64,000 bases of DNA from Elusimicrobiota bacterium (lineage in GTDB: Bacteria; Elusimicrobiota; Elusimicrobia; UBA1565), in contig JACRDO010000133.1 of assembly GCA_016212885.1 (NCBI GenBank), forward strand, positions 82,103 to 146,102, read 5' to 3'. The notes beneath the pieces were generated by a model. The model saw only the letters and a program-made list of their open reading frames with translations. It had not been told where the DNA came from and searched no databases. Shown one piece after another: positions 20,410-29,340 of this stretch (position 1 is the first letter of the stretch; each line of letters begins with the position of its first letter). A program made the translations under genes and the position numbers.

Positions 20410-21386
20410 TATTGCGAGAGGTCCGGGCCTTTCAGCTTCTCGTAGGCTTGTTCCAAGTCGCTCTCGCTCGGGAGGCCGTCGCCCTCAGCGGGCTTCTCCT
20501 CCTCCGTCGATTCTTCGATCTGGTCCTTCGCCGCGAAGGCGGCGGGGTCCTCCAGCCAGTCGAGAATCTGGACTGCGAGCTCCTTGTCGGAGCCGAAGAT
20601 CTTCGTGCCGTGGCCTCTCGGGGATTCCAGGAGCGTCGCCCTCTCCTCTCCGACCGACTGCTTCGCGATGTTGTAGAGCAGGCGGGCTTCGGTCGTGAAG
20701 CGTTTGTCGTCCTCCGCCGTGACGATCAGGATGGGGATGGGCCGGTCCTTGTATTTCCGGATCGCGTTGACGGTCAGCACCTCCCGGTAGTTGAGGGAGG
20801 GAGAGAGGAGGAAGACGGAGGGCACCTCCGGGTGCACGGCCGCGTACTTGAGGGCGATGTTCGCGCCCACGTCGGAGCCGCCGAGCGACAGGAGCTCGGC
20901 CGGCACGCCCTTCGCCTTCAGGAACTCGGCGGCCGCGGCGATGTCCTCGCGCATGTTGTCCCACTCGTTGTAGCTCTTGTTGATGACGAACTTGTTCCAT
21001 TGGGCCGGCTGGTTGGGCGGCGGGTTCTGGCTCTGACCGTGCCCGCGGAAGTCGAAGGCGACATAGCCGAAGCCGCGGCGGGCCATGCGCCAGGCGAGCG
21101 AATACCAGTCCTGGCGGCGGCCCGCGCCGCCGTGCAGGAGGATGCAGACCGGCTTCGAGGACCCCGCGGCCTGATAGGTTCCCGTCAGGGTCCAGCCGTC
21201 CTTGCTCAGCAGCTGGATCTCCTCTCCGGGCAGCTGGCGGATGGGCTTGCGCTTGGGCGCCTCGGCCGCGAAGGCCCTGGCGCTGCTGGAAGCCAGGGAC
21301 CGCGCGGTGGTGCCGTGCTCCTCAGCCGCGCGGGCCGGGCAGGCCAGCAGGAGCCCGAGCAGGGAAGACGCCGCTGCCCGCTTCAT
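20409..21386 (-). CDS. Secreted alpha/beta hydrolase
   Basis: Signal peptide MKRAAASSLLGLLLACPARAAEE; CILLHGGAGRRQDWYSLAWRMARRGFGYVAFDFRGHGQS...SLGGSDVGANIALKYAA. Confidence 0.85.
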   Translation of the reverse strand: MKRAAASSLLGLLLACPARAAEEHGTTARSLASSSARAFAAEAPKRKPIRQLPGEEIQLLSKDGWTLTGTYQAAGSSKPVCILLHGGAGRRQDWYSLAWRMARRGFGYVAFDFRGHGQSQNPPPNQPAQWNKFVINKSYNEWDNMREDIAAAAEFLKAKGVPAELLSLGGSDVGANIALKYAAVHPEVPSVFLLSPSLNYREVLTVNAIRKYKDRPIPILIVTAEDDKRFTTEARLLYNIAKQSVGEERATLLESPRGHGTKIFGSDKELAVQILDWLEDPAAFAAKDQIEESTEEEKPAEGDGLPSESDLEQAYEKLKGPDLSQ

Positions 21387-21883
21387 TCAGGGGACTTGGC
21401 CGGGTCCGAGCCCTTCACCGCGTACAGGGGCCGGATGATCTCATGCGGGGAGAACCAGAGCTTGATCTCCCGCTCCGCGGAGACGGGGCTGTCGGAAGCG
21501 TGCAGGAGGTTCTCGATCTGTCCCGTTGTGGTCACGCGGCCGAAGGAGCCGCGCAGGGTGGCGGGGTCCGCCTTCTCCGGATTGGTGGCCCCCGCGATCC
21601 GGCGGGCCGCTTCGACGGCGTTCTCCCCTTCGTACACGAGGGCGAGGACGCGGCAATCCGGAATGGCGTGGAATTCCCCGCGGATGTAGCGGATCAAGCC
21701 CTCATAGAAATGCTTGCCGGCATGCTCGGCGTAGTGCTCCCGGGCGAGTTCTTCGGTGACGGAAACCATCTTCGCGCCGGCGAGGGTCAGCCCCGCGGCG
21801 TCGAATCGGTCGATGATGAGCCCGGTCAGCCTGCGCCGGGCAGCGTCGGGTTTGATGAGGATCAAGGTCTGTTCTCTTGCCAT
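21383..21883 (-). CDS. ndk: Nucleoside-diphosphate kinase
   Basis: EQTLILIKPDAARRRLTGLIIDRFDAAGLTLAGAKMV...REHYAEHAGKHFYEGLIRYIRGEF...GATNPEKADPATLRGSFG...NLLHASDSPVSAEREIKLWF. Confidence 0.95.
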   Translation of the reverse strand: MAREQTLILIKPDAARRRLTGLIIDRFDAAGLTLAGAKMVSVTEELAREHYAEHAGKHFYEGLIRYIRGEFHAIPDCRVLALVYEGENAVEAARRIAGATNPEKADPATLRGSFGRVTTTGQIENLLHASDSPVSAEREIKLWFSPHEIIRPLYAVKGSDPAKSPE

Positions 21884-22033
21884 GATCGTATGGGCTTATT
21901 CTATTAATCGCGGAAGCGGCCCGCAAGGAGCCGGGCTGCGCCCGGCGTTTCGTTGACACTATTTAGGGCCATATTATCCCATTGCGAGCCCTTAGGGAAT
22001 CTGATACACTCCGAACACCGTCTGAGAATCCCG

Positions 22034-22420
22034 ATGGCATGCATCCTGGTCGTCGATGATGAGCGCGACATCGTCACTTTGATCAAGGTGATCCTGGAGA
22101 GGGAAGGCCACTCGGTCGTGGAGTCCTACAGCGGGGCCGACGCCCTGGCCAAGCTGGGCGTGGAGCCGCCGGGGGAGGCGTCCTGCAAGCCCGACCTCCT
22201 CATCATCGACCTCATGATGCCCAACATCGACGGCCTCACCCTGACCCGGCGCCTGGCCGCCCACCCGGGGACCGGCGCGATCCCGGTCATGATCCTCACG
22301 GCCAAGGGCCATCCGGGCGAGCTCTTCGAATCCAGCAAGACCGTGGCGGAGGTCGTCGAAAAGCCGTTCGACCCCAAGTCCCTGCGCGAAACGGTGGCGT
22401 CGATCATGTCCAAGCGATGA
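22034..22420 (+). CDS. Single-domain response regulator (REC)
   Basis: MACILVVDDERDIVTLIKVILEREGHSVVESYSGADALAKLGVEPP...PDLLIIDLMMPNIDGLTL...VMILTAKG...VVEKPFDPKSL. Confidence 0.92.
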   Translation: MACILVVDDERDIVTLIKVILEREGHSVVESYSGADALAKLGVEPPGEASCKPDLLIIDLMMPNIDGLTLTRRLAAHPGTGAIPVMILTAKGHPGELFESSKTVAEVVEKPFDPKSLRETVASIMSKR

Positions 22421-22947
22421 GCGCCACCATCCTCGTCGTCGACGATGACCCGGACATCCTTTCCCTGGTGCGCTACGCGCTCGAGAAGGACGGCTACACG
22501 GTCGAAGAAGCGGCGAGCGGCGCCGCCGCGCTTAAGAAGTTCGGCCTCGAGGCGCCCGCCCTCTCCGGGAGCGGAGAACAGCGTCCCTCCGAGGACGCAT
22601 CGAACTTTCCAAACGACGTGGGTTCGATACGTCCAAATCTACGACGTCCGGAAGATTTGGACGGCGCCCTCCCGAGGGCGCCCGCCCAGGGAGGGCCGGA
22701 CGCTCCGAAGGAGCTGCCGGAGCTCGCCATCCTGGACATCATGATGCCTTCGATCGACGGCTACACCGTCTGCAAGCGCCTGCTCGAAAACGAAGCGACG
22801 CGCCGGATCCCGCTCGTCATCCTCACCGCGAAGAGCCGCACGAAGGACATCTTCCAGACCCTGCCGAATGTCGCCGCTTTCTTCGAGAAGCCTTTCGATC
22901 CGGACACCCTGCGCAGGACCGTGGCCTCTCTCGTGGGGAAACAGTGA
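22417..22947 (+). CDS. Single-domain response regulator with ~44-aa in-frame insertion between helix 2 and strand 3
   Basis: MSATILVVDDDPDILSLVRYALEKDGYTVEEAASGAAALKKFGLEAP[ALSGSGEQRPSEDASNFPNDVGSIRPNLRRPEDLDGALPRAPAQGGPDAPKEL]PELAILDIMMPSIDGYTV...; aligned by eye with the two flanking paralogues. Confidence 0.9.
   Translation: MSATILVVDDDPDILSLVRYALEKDGYTVEEAASGAAALKKFGLEAPALSGSGEQRPSEDASNFPNDVGSIRPNLRRPEDLDGALPRAPAQGGPDAPKELPELAILDIMMPSIDGYTVCKRLLENEATRRIPLVILTAKSRTKDIFQTLPNVAAFFEKPFDPDTLRRTVASLVGKQ
22581..22703. repeat. Palindromic (multi-hairpin) element inserted within the response-regulator ORF
   Basis: Successive perfect inverted repeats: GCGTCC/GGACGC (22581-22586/22593-22598), ATCGAAC/GTTCGAT (22599-22605/22622-22628), CGTCCAAATCT/AGATTTGGACG (22630-22640/22653-22663), GGCGCCCT/AGGGCGCC (22663-22670/22675-22682); outer GCGTCC/GGACGC (22581-22586/22698-22703). 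Confidence 0.7.
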
Positions 22948-23345
22948 ACATGTCCACCATCCTCGTAGTGGACGACGAGCCCGAGATCGTCACCCTTCTG
23001 CGCTTTATCCTGGAGAAAGACGGCCACCTCATCCTTGAGGCGTGCAACGGCCAAGTCGCGCTCGAGAGGCTCGGCGTGGATCCCCCCTCCCAGAGCGCCC
23101 CCCGCCCGGACCTCATCATCCTCGACATCATGATGCCGGTCATGGACGGCTACACGCTCAACAGCCGCCTGCAGAAGGAGGAGAGGACGCGCGCCATACC
23201 GATCCTGGTGCTGACGGCCAAGGGGCAGAAGATGCGCGACCTCTTCGAGATGGCGCCCAACGTGGCCGCCTACGTCCAGAAGCCCTTCGACCCGAAGATG
23301 CTGCGCGAGCTCATCCACAGCATCATCTCGGGACGCAAGAATTGA
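22944..23345 (+). CDS. Single-domain response regulator (REC)
   Basis: MSTILVVDDEPEIVTLLRFILEKDGHLILEACNGQVALERLGVDPP...PDLIILDIMMPVMDGYTL...LVLTAKGQK...YVQKPFDPKML. Confidence 0.92.
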   Translation: MNMSTILVVDDEPEIVTLLRFILEKDGHLILEACNGQVALERLGVDPPSQSAPRPDLIILDIMMPVMDGYTLNSRLQKEERTRAIPILVLTAKGQKMRDLFEMAPNVAAYVQKPFDPKMLRELIHSIISGRKN

Positions 23346-23363
23346 GCCCCTCCGAACCGCCCT

Positions 23364-24842
23364 ATGGAAGACGATATCCTCCGGCTGAAGATCGAGAAGG
23401 CCCGCGAACTGCGCGGACGGGGCGTGGACATCTATCCGCACCGCTGGCCGCGCACGCACACGGCGGCGCAGGCCGCGGAAATGGGCCGAGCGCTCGAGAA
23501 GGACCAGAGGACGGACCCCGTGCGCGTCGCCGGCCGCCTCGTTCAGATCCGCGAGATGGGCAAGGTTTCCTTCTCGCACCTTCAGGACGGCGATGCCCGC
23601 ATCCAGATTTACCTCAAGAAAGACATCCTCGGAGAAGCCTACGCCTCCTTCTTGAAGGACTTCCACGTCGGCGACTTCGTCGGGGTGGAAGGCCCGGTGT
23701 TCAAGACCCGCACGGGAGAGACGACCATCGAGGTCCGCTCGCTAACCATGCTCGCCAAGGCCCTGCGCCCCCTGCCCGAGAAGTGGCACGGGCTCAAGGA
23801 CACGGACCTCCGCTACCGCAAGCGCCACCTCGACCTCATCGCGAACCAGGACGTCCGCAAGGTCTTCATCGCCCGCTCAAAGCTCATCACCGCTGCTCGC
23901 GGCGCGTTCGACAAGCTCGGCTTCCTCGAGGTCGAGACCCCCATCCTCCTGCCGCAGGCGGGCGGAGCCTCGGCCCGGCCGTTCGAGACCTTCCACCGGG
24001 CGCTGGACCGCAGGCTGTTCCTCCGGATCGCGACCGAGCTCCACCTCAAGCGGCTCATCATCGGCGGCTTCGAGCGGGTCTACGAGATCGGCCGCGTGTT
24101 CCGCAACGAGGGCGTGGACACGCGCCACAATCCTGAGTTCACGATGCTCGAGGCCTACCAGGCCTACGGCGACTACAACAAGATGGCCGACCTTTTCGAG
24201 AAGGTCGCTGAAGAGGTCTGCGCCGCGCTCGGAGTGGAGAGCGTCGAGTACCGCGGCAAGCCGCTCAAGCTCAAGCCGCCCTTCCGCCGCCTCGACCTCC
24301 CCGCGCTCTGGAAGGAGCGCTGCGGGGAGGACATCCACGCGATCCTGGACGGCAAATCCCTCAACCGAGCGGCCCTGCTCTCTCTCGCCACGAAAGCCGG
24401 CATCGAGACCGCCCAAGCCCTGCCGAGCGCGAAGCTCTTCGACCGCATCTTCGACGCGCGCATCCTCCCGGGCCTCCACGAGCCGGCCTTCGTCATGAAC
24501 TATCCGACGGCCGTCACGCCGCTCGCCAAGTGCGTCCCTGGCGACCCCTCCCTCGTGGAGCGCTTCGAGTGCTTCATCGGCTCCGAGGAGGTCGCCAACG
24601 CCTACAGCGAGCTCAACGACCCCTTAGACCAGCGCGAGCGCTTCGAAGAGCAGGCCCGCCAGCGCGCCGGCGGCAACGAGGAGACGGAACTCCTCGACGC
24701 CGACTTCCTCGAGGCCCTGGAGGTCGGCATGCCCCCGACCGGAGGCATCGGGATCGGCGTCGACCGCCTGGCCATGGTCTTCACCGGCACGCCCTCGATC
24801 CGCGAGGTCATCCTGTTCCCCTCGCTCAAAGAAGAAACGTGA
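23364..24842 (+). CDS. lysS: Lysyl-tRNA synthetase (class II)
   Basis: VAGRLVQIREMGKVSFSHLQDGDARIQIYL...RYRKRHLDLIAN...FLEVETPILLPQAGGASARPFETFHRALDRRLFLRIATELHLKRLIIGGFERVYEIGRVFRNEGVDTRHNPEFTMLEAYQAYGDY...PPTGGIGIGVDRLAMVFT. Confidence 0.97.
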   Translation: MEDDILRLKIEKARELRGRGVDIYPHRWPRTHTAAQAAEMGRALEKDQRTDPVRVAGRLVQIREMGKVSFSHLQDGDARIQIYLKKDILGEAYASFLKDFHVGDFVGVEGPVFKTRTGETTIEVRSLTMLAKALRPLPEKWHGLKDTDLRYRKRHLDLIANQDVRKVFIARSKLITAARGAFDKLGFLEVETPILLPQAGGASARPFETFHRALDRRLFLRIATELHLKRLIIGGFERVYEIGRVFRNEGVDTRHNPEFTMLEAYQAYGDYNKMADLFEKVAEEVCAALGVESVEYRGKPLKLKPPFRRLDLPALWKERCGEDIHAILDGKSLNRAALLSLATKAGIETAQALPSAKLFDRIFDARILPGLHEPAFVMNYPTAVTPLAKCVPGDPSLVERFECFIGSEEVANAYSELNDPLDQRERFEEQARQRAGGNEETELLDADFLEALEVGMPPTGGIGIGVDRLAMVFTGTPSIREVILFPSLKEET

Positions 24843-26053
24843 GCTTCGAGCTGTTCGTCGCCCGGCGCTACCTCAAGACGAAACGCAAGGGGCTCTTCAC
24901 CCTCGTGACCACGGCGATCGGGGTGGCCGGCGTCATGATCGGCGTCGCCGCGCTCCTGACGACCCTCTCCGTGATGAACGGGTTCCAGACCGACATCCGC
25001 AAGAAGATCATCGGGGCCCAGGCGCATCTCGTCGTGCTCGGGCGCATGGACGCAGGCGGGGCCGAGAGGGTCCGGCGCGCGCTCGCGGGCCGCAAGGACG
25101 TGGCCGCCGCGGCCCCCTTCGCGCTCGGCCAGGCCATCGTCACCTACGAGGGCCGCTCGATGGGCATCGTGCTCAAGGGCATCGACCCGGCGCAGGAGTT
25201 CCGCGTCAACGATCTCGCCAAGACCCTGACGGCCGGGAGCTGGACCCAAGTCCCCGCCAGCACCTCCGCGATCATCCTCGGCGAGGAGCTCGCCAAGAAC
25301 CTCGGCGCCTGGGTCGGAGACGACATCGTGCTCGTCTCGCCGCAGGGTCTGAGCACGCCGCTCGGACTCATGCCGGCGCTCAAGCGCTTCAGGGTCTGCG
25401 GGACCCTGCACACGGGCTACTACGAGTACGACAGCATGACGGCCTACGCCTCGCTGGACGCCGCCTCCTCGTTTCTGAGAATCCCAGGGGGAGCCTCGGG
25501 CTTCGGCGCGCGCCTCACGGACGTCGCCTTGGCCGACCCGGCGGCCGCGGAGCTGCAGCGGGAGCTCGGCCTGTCCTTCGCCGTGCGCTCCTTCTCCCAG
25601 ATGAACCGCACCCTGTTCGCCGCGCTGAAGCTCGAGAAATACGTCATGTTCCTGATCCTCACGCTCATCATCCTGGTGGCGGTGTTCAACATCGCCTCCA
25701 ACCTCATCCTGATGAGCACCGAGAAGCTGCGCGACGTCGGGCTCCTCATGGCGATGGGCGCCAGCCCCCGCCAGATCCGCCGCATCTTCCTCTGGGTCGG
25801 TCTGCTCATCGGAGGCTTCGGGGTCGGCTCCGGCCTCCTGCTGGGGCTGGGACTCTGCTGGATCATCCACCGCTATCCCATCGTCGAGCTGCCCTCCGAC
25901 ATCTACTACCTGTCCCGCGTGCCGGTCTATGTGGACATGGGAGACGTTGCCGTCATCACGCTCTGCGCCTTCGCCCTGACCCTGCTCGCCTCGCTCTACC
26001 CGGCTTGGCGCGCGTCGAGGACGGACCCCGTCGAGGCGATCCATTATGGATGA
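24839..26053 (+). CDS. LolC/LolE-type lipoprotein-releasing ABC transporter permease
   Basis: FELFVARRYLKTKRKGLFTLVTTAIGVAGVMIGVAALLTTLSVMNGFQTDIRKKIIGAQAHL...VFNIASNLILMSTEKLRDVGLLMAMGASPRQIRRIFLWVGL; GTGA overlap with lysS. Confidence 0.9.
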   Translation: MSFELFVARRYLKTKRKGLFTLVTTAIGVAGVMIGVAALLTTLSVMNGFQTDIRKKIIGAQAHLVVLGRMDAGGAERVRRALAGRKDVAAAAPFALGQAIVTYEGRSMGIVLKGIDPAQEFRVNDLAKTLTAGSWTQVPASTSAIILGEELAKNLGAWVGDDIVLVSPQGLSTPLGLMPALKRFRVCGTLHTGYYEYDSMTAYASLDAASSFLRIPGGASGFGARLTDVALADPAAAELQRELGLSFAVRSFSQMNRTLFAALKLEKYVMFLILTLIILVAVFNIASNLILMSTEKLRDVGLLMAMGASPRQIRRIFLWVGLLIGGFGVGSGLLLGLGLCWIIHRYPIVELPSDIYYLSRVPVYVDMGDVAVITLCAFALTLLASLYPAWRASRTDPVEAIHYG

Positions 26054-26756
26054 ACAGGCGCCCGCCCCCGTCGTCGAGGCGCGCGGCCTGCGCAAGTCTT
26101 ATCCTCAGGCGGTCCTGCCCCTGGACGTGCTCCGCGGGCTGGACCTCGCTGTCCGGCCCGGCGAGCTCGTGGCGGTCATGGGCCCCAGCGGCTCGGGCAA
26201 GTCCACCCTGCTCAACCTCCTGGGGCTCATGGTCGAGCCGAGCGCGGGAGAGGTCCTGCTCTTCGGGCGGCCCACCGCCGGGACCCCGCCGCAGGAGCGC
26301 GCCCGCCTGCGCAACCAAGGGGTGGGCTTCGTCTTCCAGTTCGACTCCCTCCTGCCGGAGTTCACCGTGATCGAGAACGTGATGATGCCAGGCCGGATCA
26401 AAGGCGCAGACGGCCCGGGGTTCTTCGCCCGCCTCGAGTCCGAGGCCCGGGAGCTCCTGGCCCTGCTGGACATCCTGCCGCTCGCCGGGCGCTTGCCCCA
26501 GACGCTCTCGGGGGGCGAGCGCCAGCGGGCCGCCATCGCCCGGGCCCTGGTCAACCGGCCGGGGGTCGTCCTCGCCGACGAGCCAACGGGCAACCTGGAC
26601 CGGAAGAACGGCGAGCTGGTCTTCGGCAAGCTGCGCAGCCTGGCCGACGCCCTCGGGGTCGCGGTGGTGCTCGCGACCCACAACGAGTACATCTCGCATT
26701 TCGCAACCCGCGTCGTGCACCTTGCGGACGGCCGCATCGCCGAGGCGGGAGAATAA
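26046..26756 (+). CDS. lolD: LolD-type ABC transporter ATP-binding protein
   Basis: LVAVMGPSGSGKSTLLNLLGLM...LSGGERQRAAIARALVNRPGVVLADEPTGNLD. Confidence 0.93.
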   Translation: MDEQAPAPVVEARGLRKSYPQAVLPLDVLRGLDLAVRPGELVAVMGPSGSGKSTLLNLLGLMVEPSAGEVLLFGRPTAGTPPQERARLRNQGVGFVFQFDSLLPEFTVIENVMMPGRIKGADGPGFFARLESEARELLALLDILPLAGRLPQTLSGGERQRAAIARALVNRPGVVLADEPTGNLDRKNGELVFGKLRSLADALGVAVVLATHNEYISHFATRVVHLADGRIAEAGE

Positions 26757-27241
26757 TGCTCTGTTCGCGCTGCGGCAAGAACGAGGCGAGCGTCCACTTC
26801 AAGCAGATCGTCAACAACCAGGTCGCGCAGATCGACCTCTGCGTCGACTGCGCGAAGTCCGCTGACCTGCCTGGCGCCGCGGTCTCGCCGATCTTCGACC
26901 TGCTCTCCAAACTCGGCGGCCTGCCCCCGGGCCGCGAGGCCCGGCCCAAGGACCTCCTCTGCCGCGCCTGCGGCCTGCGCTATTCCTCCTTCCGCGAGAC
27001 CGGCATGCTCGGCTGCCCCTCCTGCTACGAGAGCTTCGCAGGCCCCCTCTCGGCCGTGCTCAAGCAGATCCATGGCGCTTCCCGCCACGGCGGCAAGGCC
27101 CCTGCGGGAAGCCCGGACCGCCGCAGGATCGAAGAAGACGCCGCGAAGCTGCGCGAGCTGCTCAAGAAAGCCGTTGCGGCCGAGGATTTCGAGGAGGCCG
27201 CCCGCTTGCGCGACCGCCTGCGCGCGCTGGGAAGGGACTGA
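26756..27241 (+). CDS. mcsA: McsA-like protein (CXXC motifs plus UvrB/UvrC motif)
   Basis: MLCSRCGKNEASVHFKQIVNNQVAQIDLCVDCAK...LLCRACGLRYSSFRETGMLGCPSCYESF...LRELLKKAVAAEDFEEAARLRDRLRAL; adjacent to mcsB. Confidence 0.88.
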   Translation: MLCSRCGKNEASVHFKQIVNNQVAQIDLCVDCAKSADLPGAAVSPIFDLLSKLGGLPPGREARPKDLLCRACGLRYSSFRETGMLGCPSCYESFAGPLSAVLKQIHGASRHGGKAPAGSPDRRRIEEDAAKLRELLKKAVAAEDFEEAARLRDRLRALGRD

Positions 27242-28290
27242 TGCAGCTCTCCAACATGCTGCGCTTCAAGATGGGCTGGGCCGAGCCCGCGGGCCCGAGC
27301 CACGAGGTGGTCCTGTCCTCGCGCGTGCGCCTGGCCCGCAACCTGAGCGGCCGGCCGTTCCCGGGCCGCTCGACGCCCAAGGCAACGGCGGCCGTGCTCT
27401 CCGAAGCCCTGGCCGCGGCCCGCAAAGCCAAGGCCCTGGCCAAGGCCGCCTCCATCCTCCTGGAGGAGTTGGAGGAGACCGAACGCGTCTTCCTCGTGGA
27501 ACGCTACCTCATCAGCCGCCTCCTCGCGCAGGCCACGCGGTCCCGGGGGGTGGTGGTCGGCGAGCGGGAGATCCTCAGCTTGATGATCAACGAGGAGGAC
27601 CACCTCCGGCTCCAGGGAATCGACTCGGGCCTCTGCCTGGAGAAGCTCTTCGACCAGACCGACTCCGTGGACGACGACCTCTCCCGCTCCCTGGAGTTCG
27701 CCTTCCACCCGGATTGGGGCTACTTGGCCGCCTGCCCGACCAACGCGGGGACCGGCCTGCGGGCCTCCTGCCTCGTCCACCTTCCGGGCCTCGGCCTGAC
27801 GGGCCAGATCAACCGCGTGCTCGACGGCCTCTCCCGGCTCGGGGTGGTGGTCCGGGGGCTTTACGGCGAAGGAACCAAGGTGACGGGGGACCTCTACCAG
27901 GTCTCCAACGCCACGGCCCTCGGGCCCGCGGAGCGCTCGCTCATCTCCTCGGTCTCCAAGGTGGTGGGGACACTTGTCCAGCGCGAGCTGGAAGCCCGGC
28001 GGTCCCTGGCGGAGGGCAGCCACGGCACGCGCCTGGAGGACCTCGTCTACCGTTCGCTGGGGGTGCTGCAGAACGCGCGGGTGATCTCCTACGAAGAATC
28101 GATGCAGCACCTCTCCTACATCCGCCTGGCTCTTTCGCTCGGCTGGAAGATCCCCGCGAGCCTCGACGCCGTCAACGAGCTGACGGTCCTCGCGCGGCCC
28201 GGCCACATCCAGATGCTGGCGGGCCGCGCGCTGGACGCGGGCGAGCGGGATTTTCTGCGCGCTTCGTTGTTACGGAAAAAATTCTCCTGA
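27241..28290 (+). CDS. mcsB: Protein-arginine kinase
   Basis: VVLSSRVRLARNLSGRPFPG...LMINEEDHLRLQGIDSGLCLEKLFDQTDSVDDDLSRSLEFAFHPDWGYLAACPTNAGTGLRASCLVHLPGL...GLYGEGTKVTGDLYQVSNATALG (phosphagen/arginine kinase fold). Confidence 0.95.
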   Translation: MQLSNMLRFKMGWAEPAGPSHEVVLSSRVRLARNLSGRPFPGRSTPKATAAVLSEALAAARKAKALAKAASILLEELEETERVFLVERYLISRLLAQATRSRGVVVGEREILSLMINEEDHLRLQGIDSGLCLEKLFDQTDSVDDDLSRSLEFAFHPDWGYLAACPTNAGTGLRASCLVHLPGLGLTGQINRVLDGLSRLGVVVRGLYGEGTKVTGDLYQVSNATALGPAERSLISSVSKVVGTLVQRELEARRSLAEGSHGTRLEDLVYRSLGVLQNARVISYEESMQHLSYIRLALSLGWKIPASLDAVNELTVLARPGHIQMLAGRALDAGERDFLRASLLRKKFS

Positions 28291-28326
28291 GTGGCAAATC
28301 CGCGAGGGGGGTGCTAGGATATTAAC

Positions 28327-29172
28327 ATGGACGAGGAGCATATCCCGATGAAGCCGGTGGTCATCGCGCTCTCCCTGCTGACCGCCGGAGCCCTGTGCGT
28401 CGACTACGCGCGCCAGCTGGCCAAGCTCCCCTCCGCGATCGAGCGGCTCCCGACCCCGCCCCCCCTGCCTCCTCTGAAGACCCCCGCGGCGGCCCGGACC
28501 GGGCCTGAGCCCCAAAAGCCCCCGCCGCCACGGCGCGAAGACCTCAAGAACAGCCGGCCCGCTCCGCTCGATGACGACCCCAAGCTTCGCCGCGGCCCGC
28601 CGCCGGTCCAGGTGGACGAATCCGCCAAGCCGGCGCTGCTGAGCTTCGACACCGCGACGCTTTCGCTGCAGGCTCCCGGAGCGGTCCATGCGCCGACGCT
28701 GCCGGGAAAGGGAAGCCTCAATCTGCTGCGCGCGGAGGGCGGCATCCGGACGGACGAGCGGGCCGAACAGTCGGCCGATGTCCTGCCTTCTCTGCCGGAC
28801 GCCCAAGGCGCATCGCCCCTGGTTCAAATGTACGCGTGCGGCGGTACGGGGAGTTTCGACACCCGGATCCTTCGGACCGCGCGCGCCTGGGCCAAAGTCT
28901 CCGTCGAGCTCGGCTTTCGCGACCAGCCCAAGATCGATTTCCAGACGAGCATGATCGTGCTCCTTTACGCGGGGGATCAGCTCAAAGGTCAAAAGCTCGT
29001 GATCGTCTCGGCCGCGGAAGAAGGGGGGCGCTTCCTGGTGCAGTACCGCAGAGCGCAGGCCGGCGCGGAGGAGATCGCTTTCGCCGATTCCCAGCGCCAG
29101 CCGTGGAGGCCCGTGGCCGTCGCCGTGGTCCGCCGTTCGAACCTGCCCCCGACCTACAAAGAGCTGCCCTAA
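28327..29172 (+). CDS. Exported proline-rich protein, possible PrcB-like C-terminal domain
   Basis: N-terminal hydrophobic segment, Pro-rich linker (PTPPPLPPLKTPAAARTGPEPQKPPPPRR), C-terminal IDFQTSMIVLLYAGDQLKGQKLVIVSAAEEGGRFLVQYR...WRPVAVAVVRRSNLP. Confidence 0.5.
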   Translation: MDEEHIPMKPVVIALSLLTAGALCVDYARQLAKLPSAIERLPTPPPLPPLKTPAAARTGPEPQKPPPPRREDLKNSRPAPLDDDPKLRRGPPPVQVDESAKPALLSFDTATLSLQAPGAVHAPTLPGKGSLNLLRAEGGIRTDERAEQSADVLPSLPDAQGASPLVQMYACGGTGSFDTRILRTARAWAKVSVELGFRDQPKIDFQTSMIVLLYAGDQLKGQKLVIVSAAEEGGRFLVQYRRAQAGAEEIAFADSQRQPWRPVAVAVVRRSNLPPTYKELP

Positions 29173-29199
29173 ATCTCTCGGAACTTGACCAAAATCATG

Positions 29200-29228
29200 T
29201 TGACAAAGGCCAAAAATTGATTTAATAG
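29200..29228 (+). promoter_or_regulatory. Candidate sigma-70 promoter
   Basis: TTGACA (29200-29205), 17-nt spacer, TAATAG (29223-29228), ~110 nt upstream of the 29341 ORF. Confidence 0.35.
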
Positions 29229-29340
29229 ACTTTGCTCGACGGAAGCGCTTCCATTCGGAAGGTTTTCACGCCCGGTCCGGATCAGGGCCATCAACGGGTC
29301 AATGTCGGAGCTAGCCGAACCCAGGAGAGTGCACAAAGGA

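Noticed and set aside
24602-26095. 497-aa minus ORF opposite lysS/lolC
   Set aside because: Antisense shadow with H/D/E/R/G-rich composition
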